From positions 3,534,001 through 3,598,000 of the forward strand of contig NW_025963549.1 in assembly GCF_910591885.1 (NCBI RefSeq): a stretch of 64,000 nt of DNA, given 5' to 3'. Position 1 is the first letter of the stretch. Each line of letters starts with the position of its first letter. Source of the stretch: Bombus terrestris (Eukaryota; Arthropoda; Insecta; Hymenoptera; Apidae). The position numbers and the translations under genes are program-made. Of the stretch, positions 50,456 to 63,901 are shown one piece after another. The notes beneath the pieces were generated by a model. It did no database searches. It saw nothing but the letters and a program-made list of their open reading frames with translations, and was not told the DNA's origin.

Positions 50456-53400
50456 TAGGCTATACTTTTCGAGCGAGCGCAGCGAGCGAGGGACGCGTAA
50501 AGGTGTGTCACAAACTAACGGCTTGGCACATAGGGACATTGAAATATTCGCACCAGCCCGAGGAGCCGGAAGTCTTTATCGAACTGCGTACTGACAAAAG
50601 TTTACAGTTTACCAATAGTTTTACATAAATAGTAATATTTCCACATAGTACAGTGCAACGCGTGGTCCGATATCGCTGACAAAATTAGGCAAAGCAGGAA
50701 ATATATGCAAGGCAATATAAGGTATATGTATAGCATGGAAATTGTAATCGTTGCTCGCTCGCTCCGCTTGCTCGTATAAATCTAGTCCAACCTCACAACC
50801 GCACCGACACGTTCGCAAATTTGGAATAAGTCGTCTTCTTATCGAATATCGGCCGCAAGAGGGATTGGTTTTAGGTTAGGCTATAGTTTTCGAGCGTAGC
50901 GAGCGGGGGACGCGTAAAGGTGTGTCACAAACCAACGGTTTGGCACATAGAGACATTGAAATATTCGCACCAGCCCGAGGAGCCGGAAGTCTTTATCGAA
51001 CTGCGTACTGACAAAAGTTTACAGTTTACCAATAGTTTTACATAAATAGTAATATTTCCACATAGTACAGTGCAACGTGTGGTCCGAAATCGCTGACAAA
51101 ATTAGGCAATTACAGGAAATATATGCAAGGCAATATAAGGTATATGTATAGCGTGGAAATTGTAATCGATGCTCGCTCGCTCCGCTCTCTCGTAAAAATC
51201 TAGTGCAACCTCACAACCGTTCCGACACGTTAGCAAATTTGAAATAAGTCGCCTCCTTATCGAATAGCGAACGCAAGAGGGATTGGTTCTAGGTTAGACT
51301 ATAGTTTTCGAGCGCAGCGAGCGAGGGACGCGTAAATGTGTGTCACAAACCAACGGTTTGGCACATAGGGACATTCAAATATTCGCACCAGCCCGAGGAG
51401 CCGGAAGTCTTTATCGAATTGGGTACTGACGAAAGTTTACCGTTTATCAATAGTTTTACATAAATAGTAATATTTCCACATAGTACAGTACAATGTGTGG
51501 TCCGAAATCGCTGACAAAATTAGGCAATAACAGGAAATATATGCAAGGCCACATAAGGTATATGTATAGCATGGAAATTTTTATCGTAGCTGACTCGCTC
51601 CGCTCGCTCGTATAAATCTAGTCCAACCTCACAACCGATCCGACACGTTAGCAAATTTGAAATCAGTCGCCTCCTTATCGAATAACGAACGCAAGCGGGC
51701 TTGGTTTTAGGTTAGGCTATAGTTTTCGAGCGAGCGCAGCGAGCGAGGGACGCGTAAAGGTGTGTCACAAACCAACGGCTTGGCACATAGGGACATTGAA
51801 ATATTCGCACCAGCCTGAGGAACCGCAAGGCTTTATCAAATTGCGTACTGACGAAAGTTTACAGTTTATCAATACCTTTACATAAATAGTAATATTTCCA
51901 CATAGTACAGTGCAACGTGTGGTCCGAAATCGCTGACAAAATTAGGCAAAGCAGGAAATATATGCAAGGCAATATAAGGTATATGGATAGCTCGGAAATT
52001 GTAATCGTTGCTCGCTCGCTCCGCTCGCTCGTAAAAATCTAGTCCAATATCACAACCGATCCGACACGTTAGCAAATTCGAAATAAGTCGCCTTCTTATC
52101 GAATAACGAACGCAAGAGGGATTGGTTTTAGGTTAGGCTATAGTTTTCGAGCGCAGCGAGCGAGGGACGCGTAAAGGTGTGTCACAAACCAACGGTTTGG
52201 CACATAGGGACATTCAAATATTCGCACCAGCCCGAGGAGCCGGAAGTCTTTATCGAATTGGGTACTGACGAAAGTTTACCGTTTATCAATAGTTTTACAT
52301 AAATAGTAAAATTTCCATATAGTACAGTGCAACGTGTTGTCCGAAATCGCTGACAAAATTAGGCAATAACAGGAAATATATGCAAGGCAATATAAGGTAT
52401 ATGTATAGCATGGAAATTGTAATCGTTGCTCGCTCGCACCGCTTGCTCGTATAAATCTAGTCCAACCTCACAACCGATCCGACACGTTAGCCAATTTGAA
52501 TTAAGTCGCCTCATTATCGAATAACGAACGCAAAAGGGCTTGGTTTTAGGTTAGACTATAGTTTTCGAGCGAGCGCAGCGAGCGAGTGTCGCGTAAATGT
52601 GTGTCACAATCCAACGGTTTGGCACATAGGGACATTCAAATATTCGCACCAGCCCGAGGAGCCGGAAGTCTTTATCGAACTGCGTACTGACAAAAGTTTA
52701 GAGTTTACCAATAGTTTTACATAAATAGTAATATTTCCACATAGTTCAGTGCAACGCGTGGTCCGAAATCGCTGACAAAATTAGGCAAAGCAGGAAATAT
52801 ATGCAAGGCAATATAAGGTATATGTATAGCATGGAAATTGTAATCGTTGCTCGCTCGCTCCGCTTGCTCGTATAAATCTAGTCCAACCTCACAACCGCTC
52901 CGACACGTTAGCAAATTCGAAATAAGTCGCCTTCTTATCGAATATCGAACGCAAGAGGGATTGGTTTTAGGTTAGGCTATAGTTTTCGAGCGCAGCGAGC
53001 GAGGGACGCGTAAAGGTGTGTCACAAACCAACGGTTGGGCACATAGAGACATTGAAATATTCGCACCAGCCCGAGGAGCCGGAAGTCTTTATCGAACTGC
53101 GTACTGACAAAAGTTTACAGTTTAGCAATAGTTTTACATAAATAGTAATATTTTACATAGTACAGTACAATGTGTGGTCCGAAATCGCTGACAAAATTAG
53201 GCAATAACAGGAAATATATGCAAGGCCACATAAGATATATGTATAGCATGGAAATTTTTATCGTAGCTGACTCGCTCCGCTCGCTCGTATAAATCTAGTC
53301 CAACCTCACAACCGATCCGACACGTTAGCCAATTTGAATTAAGTCGCCTCATTATCGAATAACGAACGCAAAAGGGCTTGGTTTTAGGTTAGACTATAGT

Positions 53401-53811
53401 TTTCGAGCGAGCGCAGCGAGCGAGTGTCGCGTAAATGTGTGTCACAATCCAACGGTTTGGCACATAGGGACATTCAAATATTCGCACCAGCCCGAGGAGC
53501 CGGAAGTCTTTATCGAATTGGGTACTGACGAATGTTTACCGTTTATCAATAGTTTTACATAAATAGTAAAATTTCCATATAGTACAGTGCAACGTGTTGT
53601 CCGAAATCGCTGACAAAATTAGGCAATAACAGGAAATATATGCAAGGCAATATAAGGTATAAGTATAGCATGGAAATTGTAATCGTTGCTCGCTCGCTCC
53701 GCTTGCTCGTATAAATCTAGTCCAACCTCACAACCGCTCCGACACGTTAGCAAATTCGAAATAAGTCGCCTTCTTATCGAATAACGAACGCAAGGGGGCT
53801 TGGTTTTAGGT
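50456..53811 (+). repeat. 8-mer (3356-bp) higher-order repeat, left copy
   Basis: Starts are at 50456, 50877, 51295, 51713, 52134, 52552, 52973 and 53390. Units at 50456, 50877 and 51713 match 53812, 54233 and 55073. Markers are ccgatatcgc, gcgggggacg, gaaatcagtcgcc and ccagcctgagg with caaggcttt. Units at 52552 and 52973 instead match 56337 and 56758 (offset 3785, 9 units; gagtgtcgcg, ggttgggcac, aatattttacatag). Confidence 0.85.
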
Positions 53812-56800
53812 TAGGCTATACTTTTCGAGCGAGCGCAGCGAGCGAGGGACGCGTAAAGGTGTGTCACAAACTAACGGCTTGGCACATAGGGACATTGAAA
53901 TATTCGCACCAGCCCGAGGAGCCGGAAGTCTTTATCGAACTGCGTACTGACAAAAGTTTACAGTTTACCAATAGTTTTACATAAATAGTAATATTTCCAC
54001 ATAGTACAGTGCAACGCGTGGTCCGATATCGCTGACAAAATTAGGCAAAGCAGGAAATATATGCAAGGCAATATAAGGTATATGTATAGCATGGAAATTG
54101 TAATCGTTGCTCGCTCGCTCCGCTTGCTCGTATAAATCTAGTCCAACCTCACAACCGCTCCGACACGTTAGCAAATTCGAAATAAGTCGCCTTCTTATCG
54201 AATATCGAACGCAAGAGGGATTGGTTTTAGGTTAGGCTATAGTTTTCGAGCGCAGCGAGCGGGGGACGCGTAAAGGTGTGTCACAAACCAACGGTTTGGC
54301 ACATAGAGACATTGAAATATTCGCACCAGCCCGAGGAGCCGGAAGTCTTTATCGAACTGCGTACTGACAAAAGTTTACAGTTTACCAATAGTTTTACATA
54401 AATAGTAATATTTCCACATAGTACAGTGCAACGTGTGGTCCGAAATCGCTGACAAAATTAGGCAATTACAGGAAATATATGCAAGGCAATATAAGGTATA
54501 TGTATAGCGTGGAAATTGTAATCGATGCTCGCTCGCTCCGCTCTCTCGTAAAAATCTAGTCCAACCTCACAACCGTTCCGACACGTTAGCAAATTTGAAA
54601 TAAGTCGCCTCCTTATCGAATAGCGAACGCAAGAGGGATTGGTTCTAGGTTAGACTATAGTTTTCGAGCGAGCGCAGGGAGAGAGGGGCGCATAAAGGTG
54701 TGTCACAAACCAACGGTTTGGCACATAGGGACATTGAAATATTCGCACCAGCCCGAGGAACCGCAAGTCTTTATCGAACTGCCTACTGACAAAAGTTTAC
54801 AGTTTAGCAATAGTTTTACATAAATAGTAATATTTCCACATAGTACAGTACAATGTGTGGTCCGAAATCGCTGACAAAATTAGGCAATAACAGGAAATAT
54901 ATGCAAGGCCACATAAGGTATATGTATAGCATGGAAATTTTTATCGTAGCTGACTCGCTCCGCTCGCTCGTATAAATCTAGTCCAACCTCACAACCGATC
55001 CGACACGTTAGCAAATTTGAAATCAGTCGCCTCCTTATCGAATAACGAACGCAAGCGGGCTTGGTTTTAGGTTAGGCTATAGTTTTCGAGCGAGCGCAGC
55101 GAGCGAGGGACGCGTAAAGGTGTGTCACAAACCAACGGCTTGGCACATAGGGACATTGAAATATTCGCACCAGCCTGAGGAACCGCAAGGCTTTATCAAA
55201 TTGCGTACTGACGAAAGTTTACAGTTTATCAATACCTTTACATAAATAGTAATATTTCCACATAGTACAGTGCAACGTGTGGTCCGAAATCGCTGACAAA
55301 ATTAGGCAAAGCAGGAAATATATGCAAGGCAATATAAGGTATATGGATAGCTCGGAAATTGTAATCGTTGCTCGCTCGCTCCGCTCGCTCGTAAAAATCT
55401 AGTCCAATATCACAACCGATCCGACACGTTAGCAAATTCGAAATAAGTCGCCTTCTTATCGAATAACGAACGCAAGAGGGCTTGGTTTTAGGTTAGGCTA
55501 TACTTTTCGAGCGAGCGCAGCGAGCGAGGGACGCGTAAAGGTGTGTCACAAACCAACGGTTTGGCACATAGGGACATTCAAATATTCGCACCAGCCCGAG
55601 GAGCCGGAAGTCTTTATCGAATTGGGTACTGACGAAAGTTTACCGTTTATCAATAGTTTTACATAAATAGTAATATTTCCACATAGTACAGTGCAACGTG
55701 TGGTCCGAAATCGCTGACAAAATTAGGCAAAGCAGGAAATATATGCAAGGCAATATAAGGTATATGGATAGCTCGGAAGTTGTAATCGTTGCTCGCTCGC
55801 TCCGCTCGCTCGTAAAAATCTAGTCCAATATCACAACCGATCCGACACGTTAGCAAATTTGAAATAAGTCGCCTCCTTATCGAATAACGAACGCAAGAGG
55901 GCTTGGTTTTAGGTTAGGCTATACTTTTCGAGCGAGCGCAGCGAGCGAGGGACGCGTAAAGGTGTGTCACAAACTAACGGCTTGGCACATAGGGACATTG
56001 AAATATTCGCACCAGCCCGAGGATCCGCAAGTCTTTATCGAATTGCGTACTGACAAAAGTTTACAGTTTATCAATAGTTTTACATAAATAGTAAAATTTC
56101 CATATAGTACAGTGCAACGTGTTGTCCGAAATCGCTGACAAAATTAGGCAATAACAGGAAATATATGCAAGGCAATATAAGGTATATGTATAGCATGGAA
56201 ATTGTAATCGTTGCTCGCTCGCACCGCTTGCTCGTATAAATCTAGTCCAACCTCACAACCGATCCGACACGTTAACCAATTTGAATTAAGTCGCCTCATT
56301 ATCGAATAACGAACGCAAAAGGGCTTGGTTTTAGGTTAGACTATAGTTTTCGAGCGAGCGCAGCGAGCGAGTGTCGCGTAAATGTGTGTCACAATCCAAC
56401 GGTTTGGCACATAGGGACATTCAAATATTCGCACCAGCCCGAGGAGCCGGAAGTCTTTATCGAACTGCGTACTGACAAAAGTTTACAGTTTACCAATAGT
56501 TATACATAAATAGTAATATTTCCACATAGTTCAGTGCAACGCGTGGTCCGAAATCGCTGACAAAATTAGGCAAAGCAGGAAATATATGCAAGGCAATATA
56601 AGGTATATGTATAGCATGGAAATTGTAATCGTTGCTCGCTCGCTCCGCTTGCTCGTATAAATCTAGTCCAACCTCACAACCGCTCCGACACGTTAGCAAA
56701 TTCGAAATAAGTCGCCTTCTTATCGAATATCGAACGCAAGAGGGATTGGTTTTAGGTTAGGCTATAGTTTTCGAGCGCAGCGAGCGAGGGACGCGTAAAG

Positions 56801-57174
56801 GTGTGTCACAAACCAACGGTTGGGCACATAGAGACATTGAAATATTCGCACCAGCCCGAGGAGCCTGAAGTCTTTATCGAACTGCGTACTGACAAAAGTT
56901 TACAGTTTAGCAATAGTTTTACATAAATAGTAATATTTTACATAGTACAGTACAATGTGTGGTCCGAAATCGCTGACAAAATTAGGCAATAACAGGAAAT
57001 ATATGCAAGGCCACATAAGATATATGTATAGCATGGAAATTTTTATCGTAGCTGACTCGCTCCGCTCGCTCGTATAAATCTAGTCGAACCTCACAACCGA
57101 TCCGACACGTTAGCCAATTTGAATTAAGTCGCCTCCTTATCGAATAACGAACGCAAGCGGGCTTGGTTTTAGGT
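53812..57174 (+). repeat. 8-mer (3363-bp) higher-order repeat, right copy
   Basis: Starts are at 53812, 54233, 54651, 55073, 55494, 55915, 56337 and 56758. It matches the left copy except that an extra unit (near 55494-55914) shifts the last two homologous units from a 3360-bp to a 3785-bp offset. Adjacent units 55073 and 55494 share a caatatcacaacc right end, so a single-unit duplication is a simple explanation. Confidence 0.85.
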
Positions 57175-58013
57175 TAGGCTATAGTTTTCGAGCGAGCGCA
57201 GCGAGCGAAGGACGCGTAAAGGTGTGTCACAAACCAACGGCTTGGCACATAGGGACATTGAAATATTCGCACCAGCCCGAGGAACCGCAAGTCTTTATCA
57301 AATTGCGTACTGACGAAAGTTTACAGTTTATCAATACCTTTACATAAATAGTAATATTTCCACATAGTACAGTGCAACGTGTGGTCCGAAATCGCTGACA
57401 AAATTAGGCAAAGCAGGAAATATATGCAAGGCAATATAAGGTATATGGATAGCTCGGAAATTGTAATCGTTGCTCGCTCGCTCCGCTCGCTCGTAAAAAT
57501 CTAGTCCAATATCACAACCGATCCGACACGTTAGCAAATTCGAAATAAGTCGCCTTCTTATCGAATAACGAACGCAAGAGGGATTGGTTTTAGGTTAGGC
57601 TATAGTTTTCGAGCGCAGCGAGCGAGGGACGCGTAAAGGTGTGTCACAAACCAACGGTTTGGCACATAGGGACATTCAAATATTCGCACCAGCCCGAGGA
57701 GCCGGAAGTCTTTATCGAATTGGGTATTGACGAATGTTTACCGTTTATCAATAGTTTTACATAAATAGTAAAATTTCCATATAGTACAGTGCAACGTGTT
57801 GTCCGAAATCGCTGACAAAATTAGGCAATAACAGGAAATATATGCAAGGCAATATAAGGTATATGTATAGCATGGAAATTGTAATCGTTGCTCGCTCGCT
57901 CCGCTTGCTCGTATAAATCTAGTCCAACCTCACAACCGATCCGACACGTTAGCAAATTTGAAATAAGTCGCCTCATTATCGAATAACGAACGCAAAAGGG
58001 CTTGGTTTTTGGT
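57175..58013 (+). repeat. Satellite units 138-139
   Basis: Starts are at 57175 and 57596. The first is another copy of 55073/51713 (aataccttta, caatatcacaacc). The second resembles 52134 with the gaatgtttaccg word of 53390. The boundary at its right end reads tttttggttagac, a rare change in the first TTAGG word. Confidence 0.82.
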
Positions 58014-60535
58014 TAGACTATAGTTTTCGAGCGAGCGCAGCGAGCGAGGGACGCGTAAAGGTGTGTCACAAACCAACGGTTTGGCACATAGGGACATTGA
58101 AATATTCGCACCAGCCCGAGGAACCGCAAGTCTTTATCAAATTGCGTACTGACAAAAGTTTACAGTTTACCAATAGTTTTACATAAATAGTAATATTTCC
58201 ACATAGTACAGTGCAACGTGTGGTCCGAAATCGCTGACATAATTAAGCAAAGCAGGAGATATATGCAAGGCAATATAAGGTATATGTATAGCATGGAAAT
58301 TGTAATCGTTGCTCGCTCGCTCCGCTTGCTCGTATAAATCTAGTCCAACCTCACAACCGATCCGACACGTTAGCAAATTTGAAATAAGTCGCCTCCTTAT
58401 CGAATAACGAACGCAAGAGGGCTTGGTTTTAGGTTAGGCTATAGTTTTCGAGCGAGCGCAGCGGGCGAGGGACGCGTAAAGGTGTGTCACAAACTAACGG
58501 CTTGGCACATAGGGACATTGAAATATTCGCACCAGCCCGAGGAACCGCAAGTCTTTCTCGAATTGCGTACTGACAAAAGTTTACAGTTTATCAATAGTTT
58601 TACATAAATAGTAATATTTCCACATAGTACAGCGCAACGTGTGGTCCGAAATCGCTGACAAAATTAGGCAATAACAGGAAATATATGCAAGGCCATATAA
58701 GGTATATGTATAGCATGGAAATTTTTATCGTAGCTGGCTCGCTCCGCTCGCTCGTATAAATCTAGTCCAACCTCACAACCGATCCGACACGTTAGCAAAT
58801 TTGAAATAAGTCGCCTCCTTATCGAATAACGAACGCAAGCGGGCTTGGTTTTAGGTTAGGCTATAGTTTTCGAGCGAGCGCAGCGAGCGAGGGACGCGTA
58901 AAGGTGTGTCACAAACCAACGGCTTGGCACATAGGGACATTGAAATATTCGCACCAGCCCGAGGAGCCGGAAGTCTTTATCGAATTGGGTACTGACGAAA
59001 GTTTACAGTTTACCAATAGTTTTACATAAATAGTAATATTTCCACATAGTACAGTGCAACGCGTGGTCCGAAATCGCTGACAAAATTAGGCAATAACAGG
59101 AAATATATGCAAGGCAATATAAGGTACATGTATAGCTTGGAAGTTGTAATCGTTGCTCGCTCGCTCCGCTCGCTCGTAAGAATCTAGTCCAACCTCACAA
59201 CCGCTCCGACACGTTAGCAAATTCGAAATAAGTCGCCTTCTTATCGAATAACGAACGCAAGAGGGATTGGTTTTAGGTTAGGCTATAGTTTTCGAGCGCA
59301 GCGAGCGAGGGACGCGTAAAGGTGTGTCAGAAACCAACGGTTTGGCACATAGGGACATTGAAATATTCGCACCAGCCCGAGGAACCGCAAGTCTTTATCA
59401 AATTGCGTACTGACGAAAGTTTACAGTTTATCAATACCTTTACATAAATAGTAATAATTCCACATAGTACAGTGCAACGTGTGGTCCGAAATCGCTGACA
59501 AAATTAGGCAAAGCAGGAGATATATGCAAGGCAATATAAGGTATATGTATAGCATGGAAATTGTAATCGTTGCTCGCTCGCTCCGCTTGCTCGTATAAAT
59601 CTAGTCCAACCTCACAACCGATCCGACACGTTAGCAAATTTGAAATAAGTCGCCTCCTTATCGAATAACGAACGCAAGAGGGCTTGGTTTTAGGTTAGGC
59701 TATAGTTTTCGAGCGAGCGCAGCGGCCGAGGGACGCGTAAAGGTGTGTCACAAACTAACCGCTTGGCACATAGGGGCATTGAAATATTCGCACCAGCCCG
59801 AGGAACCGCAAGTCTTTATCGAATTGCGTACTGACAAAAGTTTACAGTTTATCAATAGTTTTACATAAATAGTAATATTTCCACATAGTACAGCGCAACG
59901 TGTGGTCCGAAATCGCTGACAAAATTAGGCAATAACAGGAAATATATGCAAGGCCATATAAGGTATATGTATAGCATGGAAATTTTTATCGTAGCTGGCT
60001 CGCTCCGCTCGCTCGTATAAATCTAGTCCAACCTCACAACCGATCCGACACGTTAGCAAATTTGAAATAAGTCGCCTCATTATCGAATAACGAACGCAAG
60101 AGGGATTGGTTTTAGGTTAGGCTATAGTTTTCGAGCGCAGCGAGCGAGGGACGCGTAAAGGTGTGTCACAAACTAACGGCTTGGCACAAAGGGACATTGA
60201 AATATTCGCACCAGCCCGAGGAACCGCAAGTCTTTATCGAATTGCGTACTGACAAAAGTTTACAGTTTATCAATAGTTTTACATAAATAGTAAAATTTCC
60301 ATATAGTACAGTGCAACGTGTTGTCCGAAATCGCTGATAAAATTAGGCAATAACAGCAAATATACGCAAGGCAATATAAGGTATATGTATAGCATGGAAA
60401 TTGTAATCGTTGCTCGCCCGCTCCGCTTGCTCGTATAAATCTAGTCCAACCTCACAACCGATCCGACACGTTAGCAAATTTGAAATAAGTCGCCTCATTA
60501 TCGAATAACGAACGCAAGAGGGCTTGGTTTTAGGT
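58014..60535 (+). repeat. 3-mer (1261-bp) duplication region, first
   Basis: Starts are at 58014, 58435, 58857, 59279, 59696 and 60118. The right half of 58014 and the unit at 58435 match the right half of 59279 and the unit at 59696, 1261 bp apart. Markers are gcaggagatatatg, acagcgcaacg and gtagctggctcg. The third unit of each set differs (58857 versus 60118). Confidence 0.85.
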
Positions 60536-61796
60536 TAGACTATAGTTTTCGAGCGAGCGCAGGGAGCGAGGGTCGCGTAAATGTGTGTCACAATCCAACG
60601 GTTTGGCACATAGGGACATTCAAATATTCGCACCAGCCCGAGGAGCCGGAAGTCTTTATCGAATTGGGTACTGACGAAAGTTTACAGTTTATCAATAGTT
60701 TTACATAAATAGTAATATTTCCACATAGTACAGTGCAACGTGTGGTCCGAAATCGCTGACAAAATTAGGCAAAGCAGGAAATATATGCAAGGCAATATAA
60801 GGTATATGGATAGCTCGGAAATTGTAATCGTTGCTCGCTCGCTCCGCTCGCTCGTAAAAATCTAGTACAATATCACAACCGATCCGACACGTTAGCAAAT
60901 TCGAAATAAGTCGCCTTCTTATCGAATAGCGAACGCAAGAGGGATTGGTTTTAGCTTAGACTATAGTTTTCGAGCGAGCGCAGCGAGCGAGGGTCGCATA
61001 AAGGTGTGTCACAAACCAACGGTTTGGCACATAGGGACATTGAAATATTCGCACCAGCCAGAGGAACCGCAAGTCTTTATCGAATTGCGTACTGACAGAA
61101 GTTTACAGTTTAGCAATAGTTTTACATAAATAGTAATATTTCCACATAGTACAGTACAATGTGTGGTCCGAAATCGCTGACAAAATTAGGCAATAGCAGG
61201 AAATATATGCAAGGCCATATAAGGTATACGTATAGCGTGGAAATTGTAATCGTTGCTCGCTCGCTCCAATCGCTCGTATAAATCGAGGTCCAACCTCACA
61301 ACCGATCCGACACGTTAGCAAATTTGAAATAAGTCGCCTCCTTATCGAATAACGCACGCGAGCGGGCTTGGTTTTAGGTTAGGCTATAGTTTTCGAGCGA
61401 GCGCAGCGAGCGAGGGACGCGTAAGGGTGTGTCACAAACTAACGGTTTGGCACATAGAGACATTGAAATATTCGCACCAGCCCGAGGAGCCGGAAGTCTT
61501 TATCGAACTGCGTACTGACAATAGTTTACAGTTTACCAATAGTTTTACATAAATAGTAATACTTCCACATAGTACAGTGCAACGTGTGGTCCGAAATCGC
61601 TGACAAAATTAGGCAAAGCAGGAGATATATGCAAGGCAATATAAGGTATATGTATAGCATGGAAATTGTAATCGTTGCTCGCTCGCTCCGCTTGCTCGTA
61701 TAAATCTAGTCCAACCTCACAACCGATCCGACACGTTAGCAAATTTGAAATAAGTCGCCTCATTATCGAATAACGCAAGAGGGCTTGGTTTTAGGT
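60536..61796 (+). repeat. Near-identical 3-mer tandem duplication, copy 1 (1261 bp)
   Basis: Starts are at 60536, 60957 and 61380 (421, 423 and 417 bp). The next 1261 bp repeat it with only two substitutions by eye, both in the middle unit. Rare markers inside are ctagtacaatatcac, gccagaggaacc, gacagaag, caatagcagg, ctccaatcgctcg with aatcgaggtcc, taacgcacgcgagcg, aatacttccac, and a 4-bp loss giving ataacgcaagagg. Confidence 0.95.
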
Positions 61797-63057
61797 TAGA
61801 CTATAGTTTTCGAGCGAGCGCAGGGAGCGAGGGTCGCGTAAATGTGTGTCACAATCCAACGGTTTGGCACATAGGGACATTCAAATATTCGCACCAGCCC
61901 GAGGAGCCGGAAGTCTTTATCGAATTGGGTACTGACGAAAGTTTACAGTTTATCAATAGTTTTACATAAATAGTAATATTTCCACATAGTACAGTGCAAC
62001 GTGTGGTCCGAAATCGCTGACAAAATTAGGCAAAGCAGGAAATATATGCAAGGCAATATAAGGTATATGGATAGCTCGGAAATTGTAATCGTTGCTCGCT
62101 CGCTCCGCTCGCTCGTAAAAATCTAGTACAATATCACAACCGATCCGACACGTTAGCAAATTCGAAATAAGTCGCCTTCTTATCGAATAGCGAACGCAAG
62201 AGGGATTGGTTTTAGCTTAGACTATAGTTTTCGAGCGAGCGCAGCGAGCGAGGGACGCATAAAGGTGTGTCACAAACCAACGGTTTGGCACATAGGCACA
62301 TTGAAATATTCGCACCAGCCAGAGGAACCGCAAGTCTTTATCGAATTGCGTACTGACAGAAGTTTACAGTTTAGCAATAGTTTTACATAAATAGTAATAT
62401 TTCCACATAGTACAGTACAATGTGTGGTCCGAAATCGCTGACAAAATTAGGCAATAGCAGGAAATATATGCAAGGCCATATAAGGTATACGTATAGCGTG
62501 GAAATTGTAATCGTTGCTCGCTCGCTCCAATCGCTCGTATAAATCGAGGTCCAACCTCACAACCGATCCGACACGTTAGCAAATTTGAAATAAGTCGCCT
62601 CCTTATCGAATAACGCACGCGAGCGGGCTTGGTTTTAGGTTAGGCTATAGTTTTCGAGCGAGCGCAGCGAGCGAGGGACGCGTAAGGGTGTGTCACAAAC
62701 TAACGGTTTGGCACATAGAGACATTGAAATATTCGCACCAGCCCGAGGAGCCGGAAGTCTTTATCGAACTGCGTACTGACAATAGTTTACAGTTTACCAA
62801 TAGTTTTACATAAATAGTAATACTTCCACATAGTACAGTGCAACGTGTGGTCCGAAATCGCTGACAAAATTAGGCAAAGCAGGAGATATATGCAAGGCAA
62901 TATAAGGTATATGTATAGCATGGAAATTGTAATCGTTGCTCGCTCGCTCCGCTTGCTCGTATAAATCTAGTCCAACCTCACAACCGATCCGACACGTTAG
63001 CAAATTTGAAATAAGTCGCCTCATTATCGAATAACGCAAGAGGGCTTGGTTTTAGGT
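61797..63057 (+). repeat. Near-identical 3-mer tandem duplication, copy 2 (1261 bp)
   Basis: Starts are at 61797, 62218 and 62641, directly abutting copy 1. Relative to copy 1 I see gagggacgcat for gagggtcgcat and ataggcacattg for atagggacattg. All the rare markers of copy 1, including the 4-bp loss near the right end, are kept. It is the closest pair of blocks in the window, so probably the most recent duplication, unless it is an assembly artefact. Confidence 0.95.
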
Positions 63058-63901
63058 TAGACTATAGTTTTCGAGCGAGCGCAGGGAGCGAGGGTCGCGT
63101 AAATGTGTGTCACAATCCAACGGTTTGGCACATAGGGACATTCAAATATTCACACCAGCCCGAGGAGCCGGAAGTCTTTATCAAATTGGGTACTGACGAA
63201 AGTTTACAGTTTATCAATAGTTTTACATAAGTAGTAATATTTCCACATAGTACAGTGCAACGTGTGGTCCGAAATCGCTGACAAAATTAGGCAATAACAG
63301 GAAATATATGCAAGGCAATATAAGGTGTATGTATAGCGTGGAAATTTTTATCGTAGCTGACTCGCTCCGCTCGCTCGTATAAATCTAGTCCAACCTCACA
63401 ACCGATCCGACACGTTAGCAAATTTGAAATAAGTCGCCTCCTTATCGAATAACGAACGCAAGCGGGCTTGGTTTTAGGTTAGGCTATAGTTTTCGAGCGA
63501 GCGCAGCGAGCGAGGGACGCGTAAAGGTGTGTCACAAACCAACGATTTGGCACATAGGGACATTGAAATATTCGCACCAGCCCGAGGAACCGCAAGTCTT
63601 TATCGAATTTCGTACTGACAAAAGTTTACAGTTTATCAATAGCTTTACATAAATAGTAAAATTTCCATATAGTACAGTGCAACGTGTTGTCCGAAATCGC
63701 TGATAAAATTAGGCAATAACAGCAAATATATGCAAGGCAATATAAGGTATATGTATAGCATGGAAATTGTAATCGTTGCTCGCTCGCTCCGCTTGCTCGT
63801 ATAAATCTAGTCCAACCTCACAACCGATCCGACACGTTAGCAAATTTGAAATAAGTCGCCTCATTATCGAATAACGAACGCAAGAGGGCTTGGTTTTAGG
63901 T
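63058..63901 (+). repeat. Satellite units 152-153
   Basis: Starts are at 63058 and 63480. The first opens like 60536/61797 for about 170 bp but with private changes (attcacaccag, atcaaattggg), then takes a different right half (caataacagg, taaggtgtatg). The second matches 60118 (ctgataaaatt, acagcaaatat; offset 3362, 8 units). Hence 63480 onward follows the older series that preceded the 3-mer duplication. Confidence 0.85.
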
